Shown here piece by piece: positions 55,938 to 64,000 of a DNA stretch of 64,000 bases. How positions within the stretch are numbered: the stretch's first letter is position 1; each line of letters opens with the position of its first letter. The notes below the pieces were generated by a model. The model was not told the origin of the DNA. It worked only from the letters and a program-made list of their open reading frames with translations, and made no database searches. The DNA comes from Nitrosospira sp. Nsp14 (GTDB lineage Bacteria; Pseudomonadota; Gammaproteobacteria; Burkholderiales; Nitrosomonadaceae). A program made the position numbers and the translations under genes. The DNA is taken from positions 124,001 to 188,000 of the forward strand of contig NZ_FOPV01000001.1 in NCBI RefSeq assembly GCF_900113575.1, in the 5' to 3' direction.

Positions 55938-57389
55938 ATGAATAGCGAAATTCTCGTCAATATCACCCCACAGGAAACGCGGGTTGCCGTGATCGAACAA
56001 GGCGCCGTGCAAGAATTGCATATCGAGCGCACCAGCAGCCGCGGCATCGTTGGGAACATCTATAATGGCCGTGTCATCCGGGTACTCCCGGGAATGCAAT
56101 CAGCTTTTGTCGACATCGGACTTGATCGCGCCGCCTTCCTTCACTTGGCAGATATCTGGCGGTTGCGGCAGGGCGAGGATGCGGGAAAGCCCATAGAAAG
56201 ATTGCTGCATGAAGGCAAGAATATCGTCGTCCAGGTGATCAAGGATGCAATTGGCACAAAGGGCGCGCGTCTGTCTACTCAGGTCAGTATCGCGGGGCGC
56301 ATGCTTGTCTATCTTCCGCAGGTATCGCATATCGGTATTTCCCAGCGCATCGAGGATGAAACCGAGCGAAAGTCCCTCCGCGAGAAGCTCAGACATCTGG
56401 TGCCGGCCGGCGAAAAAGGCGGTTTTATCATCCGGACCATGGCGGAAGCCGCCAGCGAGCCGGATTTGCAGACCGATATAGAATATCTGCATAAGTTATG
56501 GCGCGACATCAACGAAAAGTCATTCAGTGCTCAGCCTGGACTGCTGTACCAGGATTTGAACCTTAGCTCCCGCGTATTGCGCGATTTTATTAATGACGAT
56601 ACTGTGCGCATTTTGGTTGATTCGCGCGAAACCTTCCAGAAAATGACCTCATTTGCCGAAATCTATATGGCAAATGTAAAGGAACGAATCGATCATTACG
56701 CCGGCGAGCGTCCGCTATTTGACCTCTACGGAGTGGAAGATGAAATTGAAAAGTCGCTGGCGAGACGCGTCAACCTGAAATCCGGCGGTTATCTCATCAT
56801 CGATCAGACCGAGGCATTAACCACGATAGACGTGAACACAGGAGGATTTGTCGGCATACGCAGTTTTGACGATACCATTTTCAAAACCAATCTCGAGGCT
56901 GCACAGGTTATCGCCCGCCAGCTTCGCCTGCGAAATCTCGGGGGTATCATCATCATTGATTTTATTGATATGGAGAATGCAGAACACAAGAGTGCCGTGC
57001 TCACCGAATTCAAGAAATCATTGACGAAAGACCGAACGCACATGACTGTTAACGGCTTCACCGCGCTCGGGTTGGTGGAAATGACACGCAAGCGCACACG
57101 CGAGAGCCTCGCCCACATCGTGTGCGAACTATGTCCGACCTGCCAGGGCAGAGCCAAAGTGAGAACAGCGCAGACGATGTGCTACGAAATTCTGCGTGAA
57201 TTATTGCGTGAATCCCGTCAATTCGACGCGCGCGAATTTCGCATTCTTGCTTCACAGCAAGTCATCGACTTATTTCTCGATGAGGAATCCCAAAGCCTTG
57301 CTCAACTGGCGGACTTTATCGCCAAACCTATCAGCCTTCAGGTTGAGGCGACTTATACTCAGGAACAATATGATGTGATCCTGATGTAG
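55938..57389 (+). CDS. rng: Ribonuclease G
   Basis: A 483-residue endoribonuclease processing 16S rRNA 5' ends and mRNAs. An N-terminal S1 domain (G-N-I-Y-N-G-R-V, residues about 36-120) is followed by RNase H and DNase I-like regions with the catalytic T-I-D-V-N-T-G-G-F and I-I-I-D-F-I-D-M. The zinc-link is C-E-L-C-P-T-C-Q-G. The RNase E C-terminal scaffold is absent, which sets it apart as RNase G. It ends 13 bases from the convergent Rh gene. Confidence 0.95.
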   Translation: MNSEILVNITPQETRVAVIEQGAVQELHIERTSSRGIVGNIYNGRVIRVLPGMQSAFVDIGLDRAAFLHLADIWRLRQGEDAGKPIERLLHEGKNIVVQVIKDAIGTKGARLSTQVSIAGRMLVYLPQVSHIGISQRIEDETERKSLREKLRHLVPAGEKGGFIIRTMAEAASEPDLQTDIEYLHKLWRDINEKSFSAQPGLLYQDLNLSSRVLRDFINDDTVRILVDSRETFQKMTSFAEIYMANVKERIDHYAGERPLFDLYGVEDEIEKSLARRVNLKSGGYLIIDQTEALTTIDVNTGGFVGIRSFDDTIFKTNLEAAQVIARQLRLRNLGGIIIIDFIDMENAEHKSAVLTEFKKSLTKDRTHMTVNGFTALGLVEMTRKRTRESLAHIVCELCPTCQGRAKVRTAQTMCYEILRELLRESRQFDAREFRILASQQVIDLFLDEESQSLAQLADFIAKPISLQVEATYTQEQYDVILM

Positions 57390-57402
57390 GACCGCTCGCG
57401 CG

Positions 57403-58635
57403 CTAGGTCTTGTGGTGCGTCTCAATCTCCAGTCCTACTCCAGACTCGATCTCCGCTCCCGCAGGCCCCTCAACATGCGTGAACGCTTCACTGTCCTCAT
57501 AAGCCAAGTCGGTGGTACCGGTGGCCTTTATCAGCTTACCGGCAATGAGTCCTGTGGCGAACGCAAACGTTACGCTGAACACGATGCCGATGAATTGAGC
57601 CATTGCGATGCCGGGTACGACAAGCATCGCAATAAACGCACCCAATAGACCAGGCATGCCGTGCAGATTATGGACGCCGCAGGTATCCACGATTTTGAAG
57701 CGAGCTTCCAGCGCGGGTTGTATGAACACGTAACCGATGACGCTGAGACCGCCGGCCAACAGACCGATTGCAAAAGCACCTGTCGGTGACACAATATTGC
57801 ATGTTGACCCGATAGCGACGCCCCCAGCCAGTGCTGCGTTTGCCATGTCGACCATGGATGTTTTGCCTTTATGAAAATAGGTGCTCAAGAAATAAGTGCC
57901 TATTGTGGCTCCGCACAGGGCGAGTACTGTATTGACGACGGTCTGCGGCATTTCCTCGAATGGAACAATTGCGGTCGCAAAACTGGGCCAGAAAAGCCAC
58001 AAGACCATTGAACCGAGCATGGCGAAGCGATCAGATGTTGCATCGGATTCGATGGCTTGCATCCGCTGTCGGGAGGTTGTCAGCGCAAGCGACAATCCGA
58101 GGCCGAAGTAGGCGCCAAACGCATGAATGATGACTGACCCGGCGGTGTCCTGATAGCCCTCTGTCAGTCCCATTCCATTATCCAGCACGAGCCATTCGTT
58201 CATGAGGTAGGCGGGAACCAACAAAAGCGCGAGGAGCGCGTATTGAAAAACCCGGAGCCGCCCAAGCACGGCGCCCATTGCAATCAACGCGGTAGCGACC
58301 GCAAATTCCGCGAAAAGCAGGGCTTTGACTGTATTAGGCGCAATTTCATGCGCGAACACGCCGTTGGCGCGGAGCAGCATATAAAAAGGAAGGCCAACGG
58401 CAACCACCAGATAGGTTCCAGTCGTCGCCCCAAAGCCGTATCGTCTGACAAACACCATCAGAAAACCAAAACCTACCAGCAACATGGCAAGGATGTGGAT
58501 AACATAATTGTACTGGGCGACCTGACGGGCTTCGCTCAGCTCGGCGGTGAGATCGCCCTCGCTTGCCCAGGCGCCGAAACACAGCAGAAACAGGTTGGCG
58601 ATACCAAACAGCGTTAAGCAGAGGTTTTTCTTCAT
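57403..58635 (-). CDS. Rh-type ammonia/ammonium channel (Rh50-like)
   Basis: A 410-residue Amt/Mep/Rh superfamily protein with a cleavable-looking signal (residues 1-24) and 11 helices. The stretch D-T-A-G-S-V-I-I-H-A-F-G-A-Y-F-G (163-178) is the Rh signature, not the Amt one. The pore twin-His are H171 and H325 (V-H-N-L-H-G-M-P-G). Rh50 proteins occur in Nitrosomonas and relatives and carry ammonia passively. The C-terminus is acidic. GGGAGGG precedes the ATG. The 304 bases on its upstream side hold no other gene. Confidence 0.93.
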   Translation of the reverse strand: MKKNLCLTLFGIANLFLLCFGAWASEGDLTAELSEARQVAQYNYVIHILAMLLVGFGFLMVFVRRYGFGATTGTYLVVAVGLPFYMLLRANGVFAHEIAPNTVKALLFAEFAVATALIAMGAVLGRLRVFQYALLALLLVPAYLMNEWLVLDNGMGLTEGYQDTAGSVIIHAFGAYFGLGLSLALTTSRQRMQAIESDATSDRFAMLGSMVLWLFWPSFATAIVPFEEMPQTVVNTVLALCGATIGTYFLSTYFHKGKTSMVDMANAALAGGVAIGSTCNIVSPTGAFAIGLLAGGLSVIGYVFIQPALEARFKIVDTCGVHNLHGMPGLLGAFIAMLVVPGIAMAQFIGIVFSVTFAFATGLIAGKLIKATGTTDLAYEDSEAFTHVEGPAGAEIESGVGLEIETHHKT

Positions 58636-58939
58636 TTGATTTTCCCTCCCTTCTTCAGATTGTTGAGTTACCCACCAAGGAGTGTGATCCTCAATAGCCT
58701 TAAAAACAATAGGGATTTAGTGAATATCTGTCCTATTTGAAGATAGCGGGGCGGGGATTCGACTGGTGCTAACCAACATTGATTTTTCAATCCCGGCCTT
58801 CGGGATGAATATAGGCGGAACGATTTCTCTCGCTGCTATGCAAACTGATGGCGGAAGCGCGATTCGGGACGCGACATGAATGCCCGCGCAGCGTTCAGAT
58901 GAGGATGGGGTAGGGATGCAGCTTGCTAAAGCACTTCTT

Positions 58940-59722
58940 TTATTTTGTTACGGCCTTCTGGATATCGGCCGCAATGGCATGGTACAGAGAATGAAATATC
59001 GTGCGCATTTCGGTGATAATGTTGGCGACATTCATCATGGCCGGGACCCGCTCGCCACGATGCTCAATTGCTTCCCCAATGCGTTGCAGTTTGACGCCGA
59101 GCTTGCAAAAATGAGCTGCCTGTCTGGGTTCCGTGAGGACGAATAAGGTCTCTATTCCGCTGATACGTGCAAGTTCGGTCGTGCCAAGGTAGAGCCCGAG
59201 CGGAATATAGGGAAAGCGGCGGGATTTTCCTATATCTGAATCTTCATCAGCGAGACTTACCGGGCTATTAGCCTCGCCTTTACGTCGCCGATAGCTTGCG
59301 ACAACGGCGAGCCGCGATACCTCGGCGATACGATCACGGGGTAATCGTGCTGGATCAATAATCGACCGGTCGAGCGCCGTGGCACAGGTTGTTTCGAACG
59401 GCAAATGGTAGTTGGAATCGTCCGGTCGTGGCCGCACGATGCGCGTGCAGCCTATAAATTCCCCCGTCTTAACGCTGCGCAGCAGAAGGTGCAGCGAATT
59501 CGAGTCATGCTCGTCGGTTTCAAGCCTATCTGGCCGCGCGGATTCAAATTGCAGGTCCTCGCAATACACTTGGTGCCGAACGCGATATACCTCGTCCTTA
59601 AGCGCATTTGAGAAAGCCGGCACGATTTCAAAGTATTGATGGAAAATACTGCCCAGGTCGAGGGACTCGGACACAGGCGTTGCTTGATCTTCCACGCCGT
59701 TTGTCGCTATAGTGTTTGGCAC
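58940..59722 (-). CDS. PEP-CTERM/exosortase-associated acyltransferase (LuxI-like fold)
   Basis: A 260-residue protein resembling the acyltransferase family found with PEP-CTERM/exosortase systems, distantly related to acyl-homoserine-lactone synthases. The core has D-E-V-Y-R-V-R-H-Q-V-Y-C-E-D-L-Q-F-E (43-60), matching the LuxI R-x-x-V-F-x-E motif. E-H-D-S-N-S-L-H-L-L-L, T-R-I-V-R-P and I-A-E-V-S-R-L-A-V resemble its later conserved blocks. The acyl donor and product are unknown. It starts with GTG, 13 bases after the LolA-like gene on the same strand. Confidence 0.85.
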   Translation of the reverse strand: MPNTIATNGVEDQATPVSESLDLGSIFHQYFEIVPAFSNALKDEVYRVRHQVYCEDLQFESARPDRLETDEHDSNSLHLLLRSVKTGEFIGCTRIVRPRPDDSNYHLPFETTCATALDRSIIDPARLPRDRIAEVSRLAVVASYRRRKGEANSPVSLADEDSDIGKSRRFPYIPLGLYLGTTELARISGIETLFVLTEPRQAAHFCKLGVKLQRIGEAIEHRGERVPAMMNVANIITEMRTIFHSLYHAIAADIQKAVTK

Positions 59723-59735
59723 TTCCAGTCACTCG

Positions 59736-60488
59736 CTATTCAAGTTTTTTCAGATAGTCTTTCGTAAACATCTTGTCCTCCAAGTCCCGCAGTTTCATTT
59801 CAGAATATTCCAGTGTGGATTTCTCGCCCTGGCGGAGCGCATCTTCCATAACAAGGCGGGTTGGGCGTTGCTTACCCAATATCGTCTGGAAATTCTCATA
59901 ACTAGCCGTCTTGAGAAGGCGATTGGAGAGGGAGTAAAACTCAGCGCGGTAGGGCCAGAAATTAGATTGCCGTACCCAATATAAGACTTTATGATACGTC
60001 ACGCTTTTATCGACGCCCGTTAGGTCGAGGACGTAATAATTTTCACCATTAAGGGCTTCTGTGCGCAAAATTGTAGCGGTATAGTCCCCGGTAAAATTTG
60101 CTCGCGCCAAGTCGCCGTTTGCTACCTGCCCGGTTAGCCGCTGCGATAGTGATAGACGTACTGGCTGGGAAACGTCCGGAACAAAAATCCAGAGGTCGCG
60201 TCCTTTCATCAGCAGTATCTGGCCCCGCTCCGAAGCAGGGGCGGTCTTCATCACCAGGCTGTTCTCGTTGCCCTTGGATAGGACCCGGTATTTATGCATA
60301 TCTTCCGGTTGGGCGGGACCGGTGGTGTTGATTGTGACATCGACCTGAAAACTCTCCCGCGGAAAACGTATCTGGTCCGACTTCTCCAGTATGCTTTGGG
60401 CCAACTCGGGGTCGCCCGACCCGTGGGAAACCGTCGTAATAAATATAAAAATTACCGACAATGAATACTGCAAAGATTTTTTATGCAT
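59736..60488 (-). CDS. LolA-like outer membrane lipoprotein-sorting protein
   Basis: A 250-residue periplasmic protein. A signal peptide (residues 1-23) is followed by a LolA/LppX-like half-barrel domain with D-L-W-I-F-V-P-D-V-S-Q-P and N-Y-Y-V-L-D-L-T-G. Relatives bind hydrophobic molecules and often neighbour ABC or RND exporters. It is divergent from the ABC ATPase gene with 55 bases between and is followed by the acyltransferase. Confidence 0.88.
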   Translation of the reverse strand: MHKKSLQYSLSVIFIFITTVSHGSGDPELAQSILEKSDQIRFPRESFQVDVTINTTGPAQPEDMHKYRVLSKGNENSLVMKTAPASERGQILLMKGRDLWIFVPDVSQPVRLSLSQRLTGQVANGDLARANFTGDYTATILRTEALNGENYYVLDLTGVDKSVTYHKVLYWVRQSNFWPYRAEFYSLSNRLLKTASYENFQTILGKQRPTRLVMEDALRQGEKSTLEYSEMKLRDLEDKMFTKDYLKKLE

Positions 60489-60543
60489 TTCAGTTTCCTG
60501 TTGTGAGTGCCGTTGATCCTCAAGCTGCCCATCAGGAGTCCTT

Positions 60544-61284
60544 ATGAGCCTTGTACGACTTGAGAATGTTTCGAAACATTACACCCTTGGCGAACAGCAA
60601 GTCCAGGCACTCAAGGATGTCAGTCTTTGCATTCACGATGGGGAGTTCCTTGCCATCGCAGGCCCATCAGGTAGCGGCAAGTCCACTCTGCTCAATCTGA
60701 TCGGTTGCATCGATACGCCATCGCTGGGTAAGATTTTCATCAACGGGACGGACGTCAGCGGCCGTACATCAGATGAGCTTTCCGATCTCAGGGCTCGGAC
60801 TATTGGTTTTATTTTTCAAACGTTCAATTTATTTCCGGTTCTTTCCGCCGAGGAAAATGTCGAATACCCCTTGCTACAGTTCAAGGAACTGAGCGCCAAG
60901 GAGCGCCGCCACCGTATCTCGACATACCTTTCCATCGTGGGTCTGTCCAGGTTCGCCACGCATCGCCCTAACCAGCTTAGTGGTGGGCAGCGCCAACGGG
61001 TAGCCATCGCAAGGGCCCTTGCAACGCAACCCAAAATTGTCCTTGCGGACGAGCCAACCGCAAATCTTGACCACAAGACCGGCGAAGGCATTCTCCAGTT
61101 AATGAAAGAAATTAACGGCAATTTCAAGACAACCTTTATTTTCTCCACTCATGACGCGCGTGTGATGGCCATGGCTGACCGAGTCGTATCTATCGAAGAC
61201 GGGCAGCTAACGAAGGAAGAGGTAAGGGATGAGAAGAAAAACGTCAATCAAATGCGCGGCGCCACGCCGACGAAAATTGGGTGA
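60544..61284 (+). CDS. ABC transporter ATPase (LolD/MacB type)
   Basis: A 246-residue nucleotide-binding subunit. Walker A is G-P-S-G-S-G-K-S-T (40-48), the signature L-S-G-G-Q (145-149) and Walker B V-L-A-D-E-P-T (Glu170), with the H-loop in F-S-T-H-D. It is most like the ATPases of LolCDE and MacB exporters, which need an FtsX-type permease; none lies next to it. AGGAG precedes the ATG. The next gene, 18 bases later, is an outer-membrane DUF1302 protein. Confidence 0.92.
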   Translation: MSLVRLENVSKHYTLGEQQVQALKDVSLCIHDGEFLAIAGPSGSGKSTLLNLIGCIDTPSLGKIFINGTDVSGRTSDELSDLRARTIGFIFQTFNLFPVLSAEENVEYPLLQFKELSAKERRHRISTYLSIVGLSRFATHRPNQLSGGQRQRVAIARALATQPKIVLADEPTANLDHKTGEGILQLMKEINGNFKTTFIFSTHDARVMAMADRVVSIEDGQLTKEEVRDEKKNVNQMRGATPTKIG

Positions 61285-61302
61285 TCGAAGGCGCCGGTCA
61301 AA

Positions 61303-62973
61303 ATGGGACGGATGGAAGACAGCGATAAGTTTGGATATGCGATATCCACATCAGCGCTGATTGTATTGCTGCTAAGCAGCTTCGCCGCCCGGGGAGCTGA
61401 TTCTCCCACCGGCACCAGCCAGGAGCGATCAAACTCGGCTAAAGCATATGTCGATGAGCCGTTATCTCTGGCATTGTCTTTGTCCCTGGCATCGTTTTCC
61501 GGGCCATATCCGCCTATGCCAGCCAATGACACCAGTTTGAGCGTGCATGAGGAAGCTCCTATCCGAAACGGAGCGAATGGAACGGGCGCGGACCCAATGC
61601 TCTCGCTATCCCAAACGCTTTCCTCGCCATTGCCCCCGGTAACTGCCAACAAGGACGAGAATTTAGCAGCGATCGCGAAAGATGGCGGAGCCGGCGGATT
61701 TACCTCACGGGAAGCCCTGTTCGGTGGCGATGAGCAGCCAGAAATAAAATCTCCTCCGGTCCCCGCATGGAAAACATTGGTGACGGGTTGGAAGGGATTT
61801 TCTCAAATGGAGATTGCCCAAACCTATGCTGATCCGGAGCATTTTTCCAAGGCAAAGCTGCGGACTGAATTGTCCCGCACCGGGCAATTCAACGAATATC
61901 TTAAATGGAAGATCAGCGGACGGTTTGACTACGACGCCGCCTATGATTTGTCCAATTTTTATCCTTCCGCTGTGCGCCAGGATCAGCGGTACGATTTTTT
62001 CCTGCGTGAGAACTACCTGGACATTTCAGCTGGCAACTTAGACTTTCGCCTCGGTCGCCAGCACGTCATTTGGGGGGAAATGGTCGGCCTGTTTTTCGCA
62101 GATGTGGTATCCGCCAAGGATATGCGCGAATTTATTCTGCCGGCGTTCGATATCCTGCGCATTCCGCAATGGGCGGTTCGGGCGGAATATTCAAAAAACG
62201 ATTTCCATGCGGAAGTGTTGTGGATTCCCGTTCCGACCCTGGACGAGATCGGGAAGCCCGGCGCCGATTTTTACCCTGGCCCGCTTCGAGGAACAGCCAG
62301 CTATATTGAGGAGGACCGCTCCGGACGCAACATTGGGAACTCGAACTATGGGGTCCGTTTATCGCAACTGATAAAGGGGTGGGACGTTTCCGGATTTTAC
62401 TATCACAGCCTAGATGCCGCCTCCACGTTCTACCGGGTGAGCGGACCGACGGAGCCGCTCGTTTTCCAGCCTCGCCACGACCAGATCGATCAGTTTGGGG
62501 CAACTGTCACCAAAGATCTCGGTTCGGCTGTATTCAAGGGTGAACTGGTTTATACCGATGGAAGACAATTTAATGTCGGGCAACCTTCTGCTCCAAATGG
62601 GCTGGTCAGGCAAAATACCCTGGACTATGCGCTTGGTCTCGATTTCAGTTTGCCCGCTGACACTCGCCTGAACGTTCAGTTTTTTCAGCGGGTCTTTTTC
62701 GGATACGATCCCGGTATTTTTTCGGATCGGGTAGAAAACGGGGCGAGCGTTCTTCTCAATGGCAAGCTCTGGCAAAAGCTGGAAGCACAAGTGTTGCTCA
62801 TACATAGCTTAAATCGCAGCGACTGGATGTTCCGCCCCCGGCTGTCGTGGAATTTTCAACGGAATTGGCGCTGGGCGGTTGGAGCCGATGTTTTCGGGGG
62901 TAAACCCACTGGGTTGTTTGGCCGCTTCGATCAGAGCGACCGCGTCTATACAGAACTGAGGTTCTCTTTCTGA
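61303..62973 (+). CDS. DUF1302-like outer membrane beta-barrel protein
   Basis: A 556-residue protein with an N-terminal hydrophobic segment, then about 100 unconserved Ser/Leu/Pro-rich residues. From about 165 a beta-rich region follows with G-R-F-D-Y-D-A-A-Y, L-D-F-R-L-G-R-Q-H-V-I-W-G and alternating strands that end in E-L-R-F-S-F, a typical barrel terminus. DUF1302 members are putative outer-membrane channels for lipids or hydrophobic compounds. It sits 18 bases after the ATPase and is convergent with the desaturase. Confidence 0.85.
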   Translation: MGRMEDSDKFGYAISTSALIVLLLSSFAARGADSPTGTSQERSNSAKAYVDEPLSLALSLSLASFSGPYPPMPANDTSLSVHEEAPIRNGANGTGADPMLSLSQTLSSPLPPVTANKDENLAAIAKDGGAGGFTSREALFGGDEQPEIKSPPVPAWKTLVTGWKGFSQMEIAQTYADPEHFSKAKLRTELSRTGQFNEYLKWKISGRFDYDAAYDLSNFYPSAVRQDQRYDFFLRENYLDISAGNLDFRLGRQHVIWGEMVGLFFADVVSAKDMREFILPAFDILRIPQWAVRAEYSKNDFHAEVLWIPVPTLDEIGKPGADFYPGPLRGTASYIEEDRSGRNIGNSNYGVRLSQLIKGWDVSGFYYHSLDAASTFYRVSGPTEPLVFQPRHDQIDQFGATVTKDLGSAVFKGELVYTDGRQFNVGQPSAPNGLVRQNTLDYALGLDFSLPADTRLNVQFFQRVFFGYDPGIFSDRVENGASVLLNGKLWQKLEAQVLLIHSLNRSDWMFRPRLSWNFQRNWRWAVGADVFGGKPTGLFGRFDQSDRVYTELRFSF

Positions 62974-63028
62974 TCACTGTCCTCGCTTGATTCCGTATGC
63001 CTATATATCGCGTGTCTTACTCATTAAG

Positions 63029-64000
63029 CTATGCCGGGGGCGCCGATTGGGGCCAATTTGCTGGAGCTGCCGGGGAATGTTGTTCGCCCAGTACGCGTCG
63101 CCGAATGAAGTCCCCGTATCCATGCAAAATATTTTCCTGGTGCACGAGGTCTGCCTCCTTATACATCTGATGAACAAGCGGCAAAGTCGCGAATGACAAG
63201 CCAGGATACATGTGGTGGTAGTGATGCAAGGTAAAATTCATATTGGGCAATAGCAGACGCTCCCACCACGAAAGCTCGATCAGGTGTGTGGAGTCATTGA
63301 GTTCGGGAGAATTGACGTTGTACTTGTGCTCGCTCAGGGCACCTAGTCGAACCAAACATTGAGCGACGGTAATCAACGGCAAAACCCAGTACAACAGGAA
63401 ATGTGCCCAGCCACCGCTATACGTCAGCGCGCCTGCGACGATGATCCAGTACGTCGGGCGCACCCACTGCGGGGTGGGATGGCGCCGGCGAAACTCGTCA
63501 CGCACGCCATCTGTATAAGGTTTCTTGCTGCGAATCAGGCGCAGGATATTTAAGCCCAGGATGTCATGCAGGAACAGCCTTGCGAATTGTCCCCGCGACA
63601 TGGGGATGCTCCATTCCGGTCCGGATTTACGCGCGTAATCGGGATCCTTTCCCGTATAGAAGTACTTGTGATGGGCGAGGTGCACTTGAGCGTACCCTTC
63701 GACCGTCAACACCAGCAAGGGATAAGCGGCAAAAAGATTCGTTAACAGGTCACCATAGGGTCCACGGGAGCCCAGCCGATGGACCTGCTCATGAACCAGG
63801 AGCCCAAGCAAATTTTGGCGGGTCGCAACCAGAAATATCGCAATCAGACTCATCCAGACGTTGTCGAGCCAGATCGCAAGTGTGATCGCAATAGTGATTA
63901 CCAACCAGGCGCTGATCAGCTGGCGCATAAACGGAAGGGGGCGTGCGCCAAACAGATTCCTTACCCGAACGCGTATCTCGGCTTCCAGCTCCGGACTGGC
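63029..64000 (-). CDS. Membrane fatty-acid desaturase (5' end beyond window)
   Basis: The open frame continues to the window edge without a start; codons from 63929 to 64000 read plausibly (R-V-R-N-L-F-G-A-R-P-L-P-F), so the ATG at 63928 is probably internal and the first residues are missing. The 323 visible residues carry the three His boxes of membrane desaturases: H-E-Q-V-H, H-L-A-H-H and H-H-Y-H-H. It would insert a double bond in an acyl chain or act as a related hydroxylase. It is convergent with the DUF1302 gene. Confidence 0.88.
   Translation of the reverse strand, partial: ASPELEAEIRVRVRNLFGARPLPFMRQLISAWLVITIAITLAIWLDNVWMSLIAIFLVATRQNLLGLLVHEQVHRLGSRGPYGDLLTNLFAAYPLLVLTVEGYAQVHLAHHKYFYTGKDPDYARKSGPEWSIPMSRGQFARLFLHDILGLNILRLIRSKKPYTDGVRDEFRRRHPTPQWVRPTYWIIVAGALTYSGGWAHFLLYWVLPLITVAQCLVRLGALSEHKYNVNSPELNDSTHLIELSWWERLLLPNMNFTLHHYHHMYPGLSFATLPLVHQMYKEADLVHQENILHGYGDFIRRRVLGEQHSPAAPANWPQSAPPA

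Overview
The window looks like a stretch of chromosome from a betaproteobacterial ammonia oxidiser, most probably Nitrosospira or a close relative in the Nitrosomonadales. The evidence is an Rh-type (Rh50-like) ammonia channel in place of a classical Amt, betaproteobacterial-type gene blocks (mreBCD-mrdA-rodA-rlpA, gatCAB, coq7, rsfS-rlmH-maf-rng), and an acyltransferase of the PEP-CTERM/exosortase-associated family. The species is inferred from gene content only. I found no tRNA, rRNA, CRISPR array, insertion sequence or prophage.

Layout. 0-5 kb: start of a probable DUF484 gene, dapF, then the activated methyl cycle block metK - SAH riboswitch - ahcY - strong terminator - metF. 5-6.3 kb: serine-glyoxylate aminotransferase. 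6.4-13.1 kb: the cell-shape operon mreB-mreC-mreD-mrdA-rodA-rlpA on the minus strand. 13.2-16.6 kb: gatCAB. 16.7-24.3 kb: pteridine reductase-like SDR, MidA-like methyltransferase, CBS protein, GDT1-family cation exporter, Fe-S oxidoreductase subunit, coq7, OsmC, YdcF, cytochrome c. 24.3-28.1 kb: ilvD and a DUF255 thioredoxin-domain protein. 28.4-32.7 kb: lgt followed by small envelope, redox and hypothetical genes. 32.7-44 kb: a surface-glycan cluster with three GT9 enzymes, GT4 and GT2 enzymes, HldE, GmhB and a GT4-GmhA fusion. 44.7-49.2 kb: pyrC, an FAD reductase, a membrane protein of unknown function, folD. 49.3-53.6 kb: aceE-aceF. 53.6-57.4 kb: nadD-rsfS-rlmH-maf-rng. 57.4-58.6 kb: Rh50. 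58.9-64 kb: a locus with a LuxI-like acyltransferase, LolA-like periplasmic protein, ABC ATPase, DUF1302-type outer-membrane protein and the start of a fatty-acid desaturase.

How the genes work together. MetK makes SAM, methyltransferases turn it into SAH, AhcY removes SAH under control of an SAH-sensing RNA, and MetF supplies methyl-folate. The glycan cluster holds GmhA, HldE and GmhB, enough for a nucleotide-activated D,D-heptose, next to heptosyltransferase-like GT9 enzymes; no HldD epimerase is seen. The last locus reads as a possible synthesis and export route for an acylated compound. It is the best candidate for an undescribed system, although no ABC permease is present beside the ATPase.

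Several genes (maf, a monooxygenase-domain gene, a GT4 and a GT2) have reading frames broken or left without a normal start by what look like one-base differences, mostly in short homopolymers. These may be real mutations or assembly errors.
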